From NCBI GenBank assembly GCA_018372435.1, contig JAHAJA010000015.1, positions 1 to 64,000 on the forward strand: a stretch of 64,000 nucleotides of DNA. The letters are read 5' to 3'. The notes under the pieces were generated by a model. It worked only from the letters and a program-made list of their open reading frames with translations, ran no database searches and had not been told where the DNA came from. Positions within the stretch are counted from its first letter, which is position 1; every line of letters starts with the position of its first letter. Shown here in pieces: positions 9,160-16,638 of this stretch. Source of the DNA: Clostridiales bacterium. Its GTDB lineage: Bacteria > Bacillota > Clostridia > Lachnospirales > Lachnospiraceae. The position numbers were made by a program, and so were the translations under genes.

Positions 9160-9191
9160 CACAGCAAGAACACCACAGCACTCTTGCTGTG
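9160..9191 (-). promoter_or_regulatory. Two mutually exclusive hairpins between the sorted protein and xrtG
   Basis: CACAGCAAGA (9160-9169) can pair with TCTTGCTGTG (9182-9191). The same right arm can instead pair with CCACAGC (9172-9178) to give CCACAGC-actctt-GCTGTGG. Only one of the two can form at a time. There is no run of T after either on the minus strand, so this is not a classical terminator; a processing site or translational control of xrtG is possible. Confidence 0.5.
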
Positions 9192-9248
9192 GTTTAAACA
9201 TCATCACGTACAATTCTCACCAATGTAAATCTATACTCCTACCATCTG

Positions 9249-10271
9249 TTATGCCTTAGTCTTAACTTTTTTGCGTTTTAGATATAACATTCCACCTGCT
9301 GCGATTGCCGTCATAATAATTACACCAGCAACTGCTCCTGATGATGAACCTGCCAATGTAATTTCATCTCTACCAATATTCGGATTGTATAACTTAATCT
9401 CTCGCATCGACTCAACCGGAATACCAGTTATCTGAGAAATTACATTCAAATCAATCGCAAACTCAACTTCATCACCAATTGAATGATTTTTATCATATAC
9501 AGTAAAAACCGATTCTCCCATATAATACTTCGGATACTCGTTATAAAAAACACCCAACCCAGTAGTAATACCTTCTGGAAGATTAGACATATCTGTATTC
9601 CAATCAATGTTACCATCTGATGTACACTTTTGAATAGTCAACCCAACCTTCGTACTGTTGTTTATTGTAAGTTCCATGTAACCAACTATCATCTGCCTAT
9701 TGAATGCACCGTTCATCTTATAATGTCCATAAAGAATATCGCCATCAAGATATAATGCACCTTGATGAACTTGGTCTGGATTAGGTGAATACCAAGAGAT
9801 ATCTGTATGTGGAATGTGATTCCAATCTGAATACGTACCGTCTACCTGAATAGTCCCCCCATATGTAAGATTCTCATCTTCAATACCTTCTAATAAATCT
9901 TCCGCAGTTTCTTCCGTATCTTCACTATCTATATCACTTTCATCTTCCGTCTTGTTATCATCTCCATTAACGTTATCATCATTCGTTACGTTACTTTCTT
10001 CCTTATCGATTTCTTCTTCCGTTACGTTACTTTCTTCCCTATCAATTTCTTCTTTCGTTACATTACCTTCTGCATCGACACCTTCTACCTTAGAATCCTC
10101 TTTCGCTTTGTCTTCATTCACTAACGACGAATTGTCATCTACTGTCGTCTCTTCTTCCGTTACGACACTATCTACTGTCTGACTAGCGACAGCATTGGTA
10201 GGTATTGCAATTGCTTGTGTGATTAGTAACAAGCTACAAATAATTAATAAACTTCTTTTCATAAGAATCAC
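9249..10271 (-). CDS. Surface protein with C-terminal exosortase sorting signal (Firmicu-CTERM type)
   Basis: A 340-residue exported protein. An N-terminal signal peptide (about 1-28) is followed by a strongly acidic low-complexity stretch (30-130) that includes two 12-residue repeats of the form VTEEEIDKEESN, encoded by 36-bp repeats starting at 9984 and 10020. Residues about 135-300 form a globular domain rich in aromatic residues (TYSDWNHIP, ISWYSPNPD). The end is a sorting signal: a small-residue motif (AGSSSGAVAG), a hydrophobic helix and KRKKVKTKA. It precedes xrtG in the same operon and is its likely substrate. The globular domain could bind carbohydrate, but this is a guess. Start chosen at ATG 10271. 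Confidence 0.82.
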   Translation of the reverse strand: MILMKRSLLIICSLLLITQAIAIPTNAVASQTVDSVVTEEETTVDDNSSLVNEDKAKEDSKVEGVDAEGNVTKEEIDREESNVTEEEIDKEESNVTNDDNVNGDDNKTEDESDIDSEDTEETAEDLLEGIEDENLTYGGTIQVDGTYSDWNHIPHTDISWYSPNPDQVHQGALYLDGDILYGHYKMNGAFNRQMIVGYMELTINNSTKVGLTIQKCTSDGNIDWNTDMSNLPEGITTGLGVFYNEYPKYYMGESVFTVYDKNHSIGDEVEFAIDLNVISQITGIPVESMREIKLYNPNIGRDEITLAGSSSGAVAGVIIMTAIAAGGMLYLKRKKVKTKA

Positions 10272-10286
10272 TCCGTATTCGACTAC

Positions 10287-10739
10287 TTATAAGTACTTTT
10301 TTTGAGCCTCTAATATTTTCTCAAGTTGTCTTGAACTATTCTGTATATGAGCAGAGCAAAGAAGAATACGATCAGAAACCGAATAGATACGCAATGGATT
10401 TTCACAGATATCTATCTGAATTAAATCCAAATTTACACTCTGTAACTTTTCTTTAATTTCTTCGTAAAAATACTCACCCATAACTTCTATGGTTGGTATT
10501 TCTTCTTCAAAACAGGCAAGTCTATTTAATTTTTCTCCTGAAAATCTGCTGAAATACTCTTCAAGGAAACGATCAACTTTCGAAAAAAGATCAATATTAT
10601 AATTCTCATATGTTTCCATATACAATAAGATAGTAAATGTGTGAGGATGCATGCCTTCATCTGACTTTGTCATAGAATGTTGTGCACTAAAATAATATTT
10701 AAATTTGTAAAAATGCAACAACTTATCTTGTAAAATCAT
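10287..10739 (-). CDS. 6-pyruvoyl-tetrahydropterin synthase-related protein, first gene of the XrtG operon
   Basis: A 150-residue relative of PTPS/QueD. Zinc-ligand histidines H21 (SAQHSM) and H31/H33 (MHPHTF) are kept, but no cysteine lies between them, so the catalytic Cys of PTPS is missing. It is a distant homologue of the protein at 4305-4742, and both carry a similar C-terminal pattern (ICENPLRIY here, MSETPTRAY there). It is 15 bp upstream of the sorted-protein gene and appears to open the operon. Proteins like it are recognised exosortase G companions of unknown role. Confidence 0.82.
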   Translation of the reverse strand: MILQDKLLHFYKFKYYFSAQHSMTKSDEGMHPHTFTILLYMETYENYNIDLFSKVDRFLEEYFSRFSGEKLNRLACFEEEIPTIEVMGEYFYEEIKEKLQSVNLDLIQIDICENPLRIYSVSDRILLCSAHIQNSSRQLEKILEAQKKYL

Positions 10740-10772
10740 AGCTTATCCTCACACTTCTATCTTTTGATTCTC

Positions 10773-10800
10773 ATTTTATCACATTACATAGTAATAACAA
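10773..10800 (-). promoter_or_regulatory. Probable promoter of the XrtG operon
   Basis: Minus-strand TTGTTA (10795-10800), 16-bp spacer and TAAAAT (10773-10778) preceded by TGA like an extended -10. It lies about 35 bases before the first gene of the locus, in a 144-bp gap. No other clear promoter is seen until the rRNA region. Confidence 0.5.
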
Positions 10801-10883
10801 ATACCTTTTTCTAATTTTCTACATATTTCATGATAACACACAATGATATTGTAGTTTTTTAGTAACTAATGGTCATAAATAAT

Positions 10884-12026
10884 CTAATTTGTAAATATTT
10901 GAGTCCAATACACTGTATTATTACTATCAATGTAGCACCCAACTCCTAGTTTATTGTAGTTCTTTGACATGATATTTGCACGATGCCCTGAGGAATTCAT
11001 CCATGCATTCATAACAGCTTCTGGTGTTCTTTGACCGTATGCAATGTTTTCACCAGCCGCTTGATATGATATATTCATTTCTTTTAATATACTTGAAAAC
11101 GATGAACCGTTAGGTCTCGTATGTGAAAAGCTTTTCTTAATTTCTTGTGATCTAACATATGCTGCCTTCTCTAACGACGAACTTGTTGTTAATTGACTTA
11201 AACCTTCTTTGGCTCTTTCAATATTCACAAGGCGTAATACTTCTTCTGTAAAAGCTGCATTACTTGATGTAGGCGTGCTTAGGTTGTCTTGATTGATATC
11301 TACATTATTATCACTTTCATTATTGCTTCCATTATTACTTCCATTAATGCTTCCAAATGCAATCTTGTTTGATTTAATCTTGTCCGAATATACTCCGTAA
11401 TACTTTATATTAGCACTCTTCTTATAAGCTCGTACCCTATAATAATATGTTTTAGAGGAATTGGCTGACATATCTGTATAACTTAATGTTGTTGAACTTC
11501 CTATATATTCATATTTACCATTTAGCGAATTGGAACGATATACATTGTATTTACTTGCGTTTGGCACGTAGTTCCAACTTACCTTACGTCCATTTGTTTG
11601 ATTAGTAACTTTTACATTCTCAGTCTTTTTCAACGTAGATGAAACATAAGCTACATTAGAATAAGAACTATAAACCTTCTTGCCATTCACAGTTTTGTAA
11701 GCCCGTACCTTGTAGTAATAACTACTTGAAGACTTACGCCCTGTATCTTTATATGTTGTTGACGCTACGTTTGCTATGTGCGCATACTTTCCAGCTTTTG
11801 AGGTTGTACGATAGATGCTGTACCCTTGTGCCCCTGAAACTTTACTCATGGAAAGTGTAGCCGTTGTTGCCGTTCGCTGTTTAATTGTTAGATTCGTCTT
11901 AGATAACGATGTAGCAGCATGTGCTTTCCAAACACCTTGGTTTGCAAGCGGCATTGTTATGTAGCTAACTACAATACACAGTAAACAGGCTAAAATTGAT
12001 ATTTTCAATATTTTCTTTCTCTTCAT
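10884..12026 (-). CDS. Secreted CAP-domain protein with fibronectin-like repeats
   Basis: A 380-residue exported protein from the ATG at 12026, which has GGGAG nine bases upstream and is followed at once by a signal peptide (KRKKILKISILACLL). An earlier in-frame start at 12080 would spoil the signal. Two fibronectin type III-like repeats (about 40-130 and 135-225) are followed by a Ser/Asn-rich linker and a C-terminal CAP (SCP/PR1, YkwD-like) domain. CAP features seen are NIERAKEGLSQL, SFSHTRPNGSSF, AGENIAYG, WMNSSGHRANIM and GVGCYIDS. It is likely a cell-surface or secreted protein; CAP proteins of clostridia have no agreed enzymatic role. It is transcribed in the same direction as the XrtG operon but separated by a promoter. 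Confidence 0.88.
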   Translation of the reverse strand: MKRKKILKISILACLLCIVVSYITMPLANQGVWKAHAATSLSKTNLTIKQRTATTATLSMSKVSGAQGYSIYRTTSKAGKYAHIANVASTTYKDTGRKSSSSYYYKVRAYKTVNGKKVYSSYSNVAYVSSTLKKTENVKVTNQTNGRKVSWNYVPNASKYNVYRSNSLNGKYEYIGSSTTLSYTDMSANSSKTYYYRVRAYKKSANIKYYGVYSDKIKSNKIAFGSINGSNNGSNNESDNNVDINQDNLSTPTSSNAAFTEEVLRLVNIERAKEGLSQLTTSSSLEKAAYVRSQEIKKSFSHTRPNGSSFSSILKEMNISYQAAGENIAYGQRTPEAVMNAWMNSSGHRANIMSKNYNKLGVGCYIDSNNTVYWTQIFTN

Positions 12027-12144
12027 ATTCTTTTCTCCCTTGTATTTAAATTCACTAATATCGTAACACTTTTGTAACATTTATGTAATATATTATTAAT
12101 GGAAACATTGCTACGATAAGGTATTATAAGGGAACAAATGTAAA

Positions 12145-12185
12145 AAGACCATTTATCTAGTCATACATTCTAGACAAATGGTCTT
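12145..12185 (-). terminator. Hairpin terminator after the YjiH remnant
   Basis: Arms AAGACCATTTATCTAG (12145-12160) and CTAGACAAATGGTCTT (12170-12185) pair over 16 positions with a 9-base loop. On the minus strand the stem is followed by TTTTTA, giving a good intrinsic terminator that separates it from the CAP gene. Confidence 0.75.
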
Positions 12186-12237
12186 ATAATTTGGTCAACA
12201 ACACGAATCTGAGGTAGATTTCAACTAGTACACTGCC

Positions 12238-12633
12238 CTAGAATAAAAATCTTGATATTATCGCAACAATTGGTAACGTAATTAAAGTTCTCTCGATAAA
12301 TATCAGAAAGATTTCTTTAATATTAACTGGAATCTTTGATGCAATTAGTAAAGCTCCTACTTCTGATAAGTAGATTAATTGACATACGGAAACTGCTGCA
12401 ACGACAAATCTTGTCATATCGTTTGTTACATTAGCGATTAATACAGAAGGTAATAACATATCTGCGAATCCAGCAAACAACGTTTGTGATGCAGACGCAG
12501 CCTCTGGTACCCCTAGGATCTCAAGAATAGGTAAGAAAGGTAAGCCAAGGATACGGAAGATTGGTGTATATTCTGCAATGAGCAAAGCGACGGTTCCTAT
12601 CATCATAACAATTGGGATAACTGCAATCCACAT
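12238..12633 (-). pseudogene. Truncated YjiH-family (Gate domain) membrane protein remnant
   Basis: The reading frame encodes 131 residues with about four membrane segments. The text (ALLIAEYTPIF, TNDMTRFVVAAVSVCQLIY, LSEVGALLIASKIPVN) matches the C-terminal part of YjiH-type nucleoside-recognition/Gate transporters, which are 230 to 450 residues long. The N-terminal part is missing. The frame stays open upstream of the first ATG for some 15 codons of plausible protein (FLYIIGNVLE) and then runs into the ABC terminator hairpin at 12680-12716. No ribosome binding site precedes the ATG. I read it as a 5'-deleted gene, probably not expressed. A real short membrane protein is the less likely alternative. 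Confidence 0.65.
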
Positions 12634-12679
12634 TTCAAGTACATTTCCAATGATGTATAAAAACTCAATATAAATACAT

Positions 12680-12716
12680 AAAGATAACGGTGGTAAGTTC
12701 TACCACCGTTATCTTT
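12680..12716 (-). terminator. Terminator hairpin of the ABC exporter operon
   Basis: A perfect 16-bp inverted repeat, AAAGATAACGGTGGTA (12680-12695) and its complement (12701-12716), with a 5-base loop. It lies 43 bp after the stop of the ABC gene at 12759. The flanking T and A tracts would let it work on either strand. Confidence 0.75.
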
Positions 12717-12758
12717 CAACACTTATAATTATGTTTAGCTACTCCATCAAATGTAGCC

Positions 12759-14549
12759 TTAGTTGTTCAATAAAAACTTATATTGAGACATATATAATTC
12801 CTTATATTCACCACCATAACGAATCAATTCATCATGGCTACCTTTTTCAATAATTTCTCCTTTATCAACATACATGATACAGGTTGAATTCTTAATTGTT
12901 GACAAACGGTGAGCGATAATAAACGAAGTACGATTTTTGAGTAGGCGATTTAATCCCTCTTGCAAAGCAATTTCAGTTTCTGTATCAATACTTGATGTTG
13001 CCTCATCTAAAATTAATATCTTAGGATTTGCAAGGAGTGCTCTTGCAAAGGAAATTAATTGTCTTTGTCCTGCTGATAATCGATTTCCTCTCTCATTCAC
13101 TTCCGTATGGTATCCGTTCTCCATCTGCATAATGAAGTCATGTGCACAAACCGTTTTTGCAGCTTCTATAACTTCTTCATCTGTCGCTATCATATTACCG
13201 TAACGGATATTATCCATAATTGTCCCAGAGAATATAAAACTATCTTGTAGCATAACCCCCATTTGAGAACGTAAGGATTTAATTGTTACTGTATTAATAT
13301 CAATTCCATCAATTAAGATCTGTCCTGAATCTAGATTATAGAAACGACTAAGTAAATTGATAATGGTTGTTTTACCTGCTCCTGTAGGGCCTACAATTGC
13401 ATAAGACTCACCTTTATTGATCTTGAAACTAACATTTCTAAGAATCGGATTCTCTTTCTCATAGCTAAAATATACATTCTTGAATTCCACATCACCATGA
13501 ATAGGTGGCATTGTAATAGCATCTGGTGCATCCTTCACGTCTACTGGCTCATCAATAGTTTCAAAGATTCTTTCTAGATATGAAATCGCAGTTAATAAAC
13601 TATTATAGAAACTTGCCATATTCGTAATTGGGGCCCAGAAACGGCTTATATAAGAAGCAAATGCTACCAACGTACCAATTGTAACTCCATTCACTCCACC
13701 TACCAACCAAGATATACCTAATACATAGATAATGGATGTTGTAATGGCTGATATGTTATCCACTAGTGGAGATAACATAAAGTTATAGTGTACCGCTTCC
13801 ATCCATGCTGAACGATAATTATCGCTTAATGTATTGAAGATATTTGAATTCGTTTCTTCCCGTACGAAGGATTGTGTAACACGGATACCATTCATACTCT
13901 CTGCAATATAAGCATTCAGGTTAGATGATTTATTACTTAACTTCTGCCATGCACTTCTTTGTTTCTTCTTAATAATTATTAAGAAAGCTACCATAACTGG
14001 AATACCACATAGGCAAATCAGTGTTAATTTCACATTAATAGTAAGCATGAATATAATGATAAATACTAAACTGAACAAATCTGTAATCGTATTAATTATA
14101 CCATTGGATAATAAATCACTTATATTATTCACATAGTTTACAACACGTACTTGAATCTTTCCATGTGGACGATCATCATAATATGAAAATGGTAACTCCT
14201 GCAGATGAACAAACAAGTCTCTACGAATTTGATGAATAATATCCTGACCGATTTGTGCCATACATTTAATCTTAATTCTAAGTGTAATAACAATTACTAG
14301 CACAACAATTAGATATAAGAAACTCATCTTCACTATTCCACTAATATTTTCATTTGGAATATAATTATCCATAACAATCATAAGAAGTTTTGGCCCAAGC
14401 ATGCTTAATGCACTGGCTGTTAACATGATAAGAACTACAAAAATCATCTTATTACGATATGGTTTTATATAATGAAATAAACGTTTTAATTGGTTTACGT
14501 CAAATTGCGTCTCTAAGGATTCGTCTACATCATATTTATTTCTAGCCAT
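12759..14549 (-). CDS. ABC exporter half (permease-ATPase), consensus site subunit
   Basis: A 596-residue half-transporter: six membrane segments in residues about 35-310, then an ATPase domain from about 350. Motifs are Walker A GPTGAGKTT, signature LSAGQRQL and Walker B ILILDEATSSID with the catalytic glutamate present. It shares a one-base stop/start overlap with the upstream 584-residue half-transporter, so the two make a heterodimer. The signature has A in place of the first G of LSGGQ, which is the pattern expected when the partner holds the non-hydrolysing site. Substrate unknown; multidrug, lipid or peptide export are all possible. Confidence 0.9.
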   Translation of the reverse strand: MARNKYDVDESLETQFDVNQLKRLFHYIKPYRNKMIFVVLIMLTASALSMLGPKLLMIVMDNYIPNENISGIVKMSFLYLIVVLVIVITLRIKIKCMAQIGQDIIHQIRRDLFVHLQELPFSYYDDRPHGKIQVRVVNYVNNISDLLSNGIINTITDLFSLVFIIIFMLTINVKLTLICLCGIPVMVAFLIIIKKKQRSAWQKLSNKSSNLNAYIAESMNGIRVTQSFVREETNSNIFNTLSDNYRSAWMEAVHYNFMLSPLVDNISAITTSIIYVLGISWLVGGVNGVTIGTLVAFASYISRFWAPITNMASFYNSLLTAISYLERIFETIDEPVDVKDAPDAITMPPIHGDVEFKNVYFSYEKENPILRNVSFKINKGESYAIVGPTGAGKTTIINLLSRFYNLDSGQILIDGIDINTVTIKSLRSQMGVMLQDSFIFSGTIMDNIRYGNMIATDEEVIEAAKTVCAHDFIMQMENGYHTEVNERGNRLSAGQRQLISFARALLANPKILILDEATSSIDTETEIALQEGLNRLLKNRTSFIIAHRLSTIKNSTCIMYVDKGEIIEKGSHDELIRYGGEYKELYMSQYKFLLNN

Positions 14550-16303
14550 TACTTGATTCCCTCCTTCATTGATGCAATTGTATCAAACTCACCATATTGA
14601 TGGTTAAACACAGTATAATAATAGCCCTTTTTATCAAGTAAACTATCATGATTACCCGATTCTACTATTCTTCCATTATCGAGTACAAGAATTAAATCTG
14701 CATCTTTTATTGAAGATATTCTATGAGCAATTACGAATACAGTTCTCTCATCAGCTAAATTCCCTAGAGCCTCTTGAATCTGTGATTCTGTCTCCATATC
14801 AACAGCAGATGTCGTATCATCAAGGATTACAATTGACGGATTTTTAAGCAGTGCTCTAGCAAGTGATATTCTTTGCTTCTGACCACCTGATAACCCCACT
14901 CCTCGCTCACCAACAATTGTATCATATCCTTCTGGCATCTTAAGAATGAAATCATGTGCATTAGCAATCTTCGCTACTCTCTCCACCTCTTCGAAGGTAC
15001 AATTCGGTCTACCATATGCAATATTACCTTCTACAGTATCTGAGAATAAGAATACGTCTTGCATCGCCATACCAATATGGTCTCTTAGATAATGAAGATC
15101 CATATCCTTAACATTCACGCCGTCGATACACACTTCACCTTTTGTTACATCATAGAAACGACAAAGTAGATTCATAATGGTCGATTTACCTGAACCGGTA
15201 GCACCAATAATACCAACTGTCTGCCCTGATTTAACAGTAAAATCGATATCCTTAAGAATTACATCATCCTCTGCTTTATAGTTTACATGACGAAACTCAA
15301 TATTACCTTTGATACGTTTTCCCTTATAAGCACCTTCTGGCTCTTTGATATCCGGTTCTTCACAGAATGTTGAATAGATCTTCTCAACCGATGTAACAAA
15401 TCTCTGTACATCATTGGTTAACCAACCAGCCATACGAAGCGGATTGTTAAGCATCCATAAGTACCCATTAATAGTGAATAGATTACCAAGTGTCATCTGC
15501 TTATTAACTACCATAATACCACCAACGAGCATTAATATTGCATATAACAAATTGGAGAAGAATTCAAAAATAGGTATGTATTTGGTCCAGATAGCAGTCG
15601 CACCAAGCTCTGCTGCTCGATATGCATCGTTTTCTTTATCAAACTTCTCAATTTCAAAATCTTCTTTTGCGAACGCTTTTACTACTCTGTTTCCACTAAT
15701 ATTCTCTTGTGCGAAGGTATTAAGACTAGAGAATTGATTACGAATCTTATGAAACGCCGGCTTAATATTCTTCATTTGAAAATAAGTTGTCAACGCAGTA
15801 AACGGTAAAACTATAACCATACAAAGCGCTAATCGAACATCAACTGTAAAAATCATAACCAAAGCAATTATAAATAGGATTACATTCTCATAAATCGCAT
15901 AGATTACGTAGGCTACAAAGTGGCGGATTGCATCCATATCTCCTGTCTGTCTAGACATTAGATCTCCTGTACGATTCTTATTATAGAATTGGAAATCTTG
16001 TTCTAATAACCGTTTATATAAGGCATCTCTCATAGAATATAAAACGCCCTGTGATGATTTCTCGAAAATCATCAGGAATAGATAACGTAATATAGATCGT
16101 ACTACTGTTATTCCTATCAATATTACAATTAGTTTTGGGAGTAACGAATGCTTTCCTCCCTCTATTACCTCATCAATTAACATACCTGAAACGTATGGAT
16201 TGATAATTGCAAGTATCGATGTGATCGTTACTAATAGTAATGCACATAGTAGTCGATACTTGTATTTCTTCACGAATGTGTAGAACCATTGCATTGCCGA
16301 CAT
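14549..16303 (-). CDS. ABC exporter half (permease-ATPase), degenerate site subunit
   Basis: A 584-residue half-transporter with six membrane segments (about 15-300) and a C-terminal ATPase. Walker A is GATGSGKST and the signature is a canonical LSGGQKQR, but Walker B reads VILDDTTSAVD, with Asp in place of the catalytic Glu. This is the degenerate composite site known from heterodimeric exporters such as BmrCD and TM287/288. It is first in a two-gene operon; the ABC partner starts in its stop codon. Upstream are two 21-bp direct repeats (16441-16482) that could be an operator. Export substrate cannot be deduced. Confidence 0.9.
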   Translation of the reverse strand: MSAMQWFYTFVKKYKYRLLCALLLVTITSILAIINPYVSGMLIDEVIEGGKHSLLPKLIVILIGITVVRSILRYLFLMIFEKSSQGVLYSMRDALYKRLLEQDFQFYNKNRTGDLMSRQTGDMDAIRHFVAYVIYAIYENVILFIIALVMIFTVDVRLALCMVIVLPFTALTTYFQMKNIKPAFHKIRNQFSSLNTFAQENISGNRVVKAFAKEDFEIEKFDKENDAYRAAELGATAIWTKYIPIFEFFSNLLYAILMLVGGIMVVNKQMTLGNLFTINGYLWMLNNPLRMAGWLTNDVQRFVTSVEKIYSTFCEEPDIKEPEGAYKGKRIKGNIEFRHVNYKAEDDVILKDIDFTVKSGQTVGIIGATGSGKSTIMNLLCRFYDVTKGEVCIDGVNVKDMDLHYLRDHIGMAMQDVFLFSDTVEGNIAYGRPNCTFEEVERVAKIANAHDFILKMPEGYDTIVGERGVGLSGGQKQRISLARALLKNPSIVILDDTTSAVDMETESQIQEALGNLADERTVFVIAHRISSIKDADLILVLDNGRIVESGNHDSLLDKKGYYYTVFNHQYGEFDTIASMKEGIK

Positions 16304-16440
16304 ACTGTCCCTCTTTCCTTTCCCCAGGTCACGGTACTAACTTGAACTCTGTTCTATTAGTGCTGTAGACCTAATCAAAATGTTTCTCCATAACTATTAC
16401 TTTAAACTCCATTCATTATAGGGCATACAATTTTTGAATT

Positions 16441-16482
16441 CTAACAATTTTATTGCAAGTTCTAACATTTTCTTTGCAAGTT
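16441..16482 (-). repeat. Two tandem 21-bp repeats upstream of the ABC exporter operon
   Basis: CTAACAATTTTATTGCAAGTT (16441-16461) is followed directly by a copy differing at three positions (16462-16482). A 21-bp step places both copies on the same face of the helix. They lie just upstream of a TATAAT, in the position of an activator site. Confidence 0.6.
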
Positions 16483-16529
16483 TTAATATAAGAATTGTAA
16501 AATTTCCTATCAATTCCTATATATGAAAT

Positions 16530-16589
16530 ATGACTGTAACTATTCATTTAGACAAGTATTAACTTGCCTAATGAATATGTTACAGTCAT
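16530..16589 (-). terminator. Long hairpin after the ABC-2 permease gene
   Basis: Outer arms ATGACTGTAAC (16530-16540) and GTTACAGTCAT (16579-16589) pair perfectly, and the inner sequence TATTCATTTAGACAAG pairs with CTTGCCTAATGAATA with few mismatches. It lies 50 bp after the permease stop. The T run is weak, so termination is likely but not certain. Confidence 0.6.
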
Positions 16590-16638
16590 TTATAATTACT
16601 ACACTATCTTAATGTATTACATGAATTACATATATCTC

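Larger units (their letters stand above)
16304..16638. other. 335-bp intergenic region between two ABC operons
   Basis: It holds, from right to left, a long hairpin (16530-16589) downstream of the 716-residue permease gene, a pair of 21-bp direct repeats (16441-16482) and, on the minus strand, a TATAAT (near 16415-16421) that is a probable -10 for the ABC exporter operon. No gene is seen. Confidence 0.6.

Noticed and set aside
9984..10080. Short direct repeats that might suggest a CRISPR array
   Set aside because: Two adjacent 36-bp copies with no spacers, in frame within a gene.
9952..10182. Serine-rich open frame on the plus strand
   Set aside because: It is the reverse complement of the acidic repeat in the sorted surface protein; the repeats explain it.
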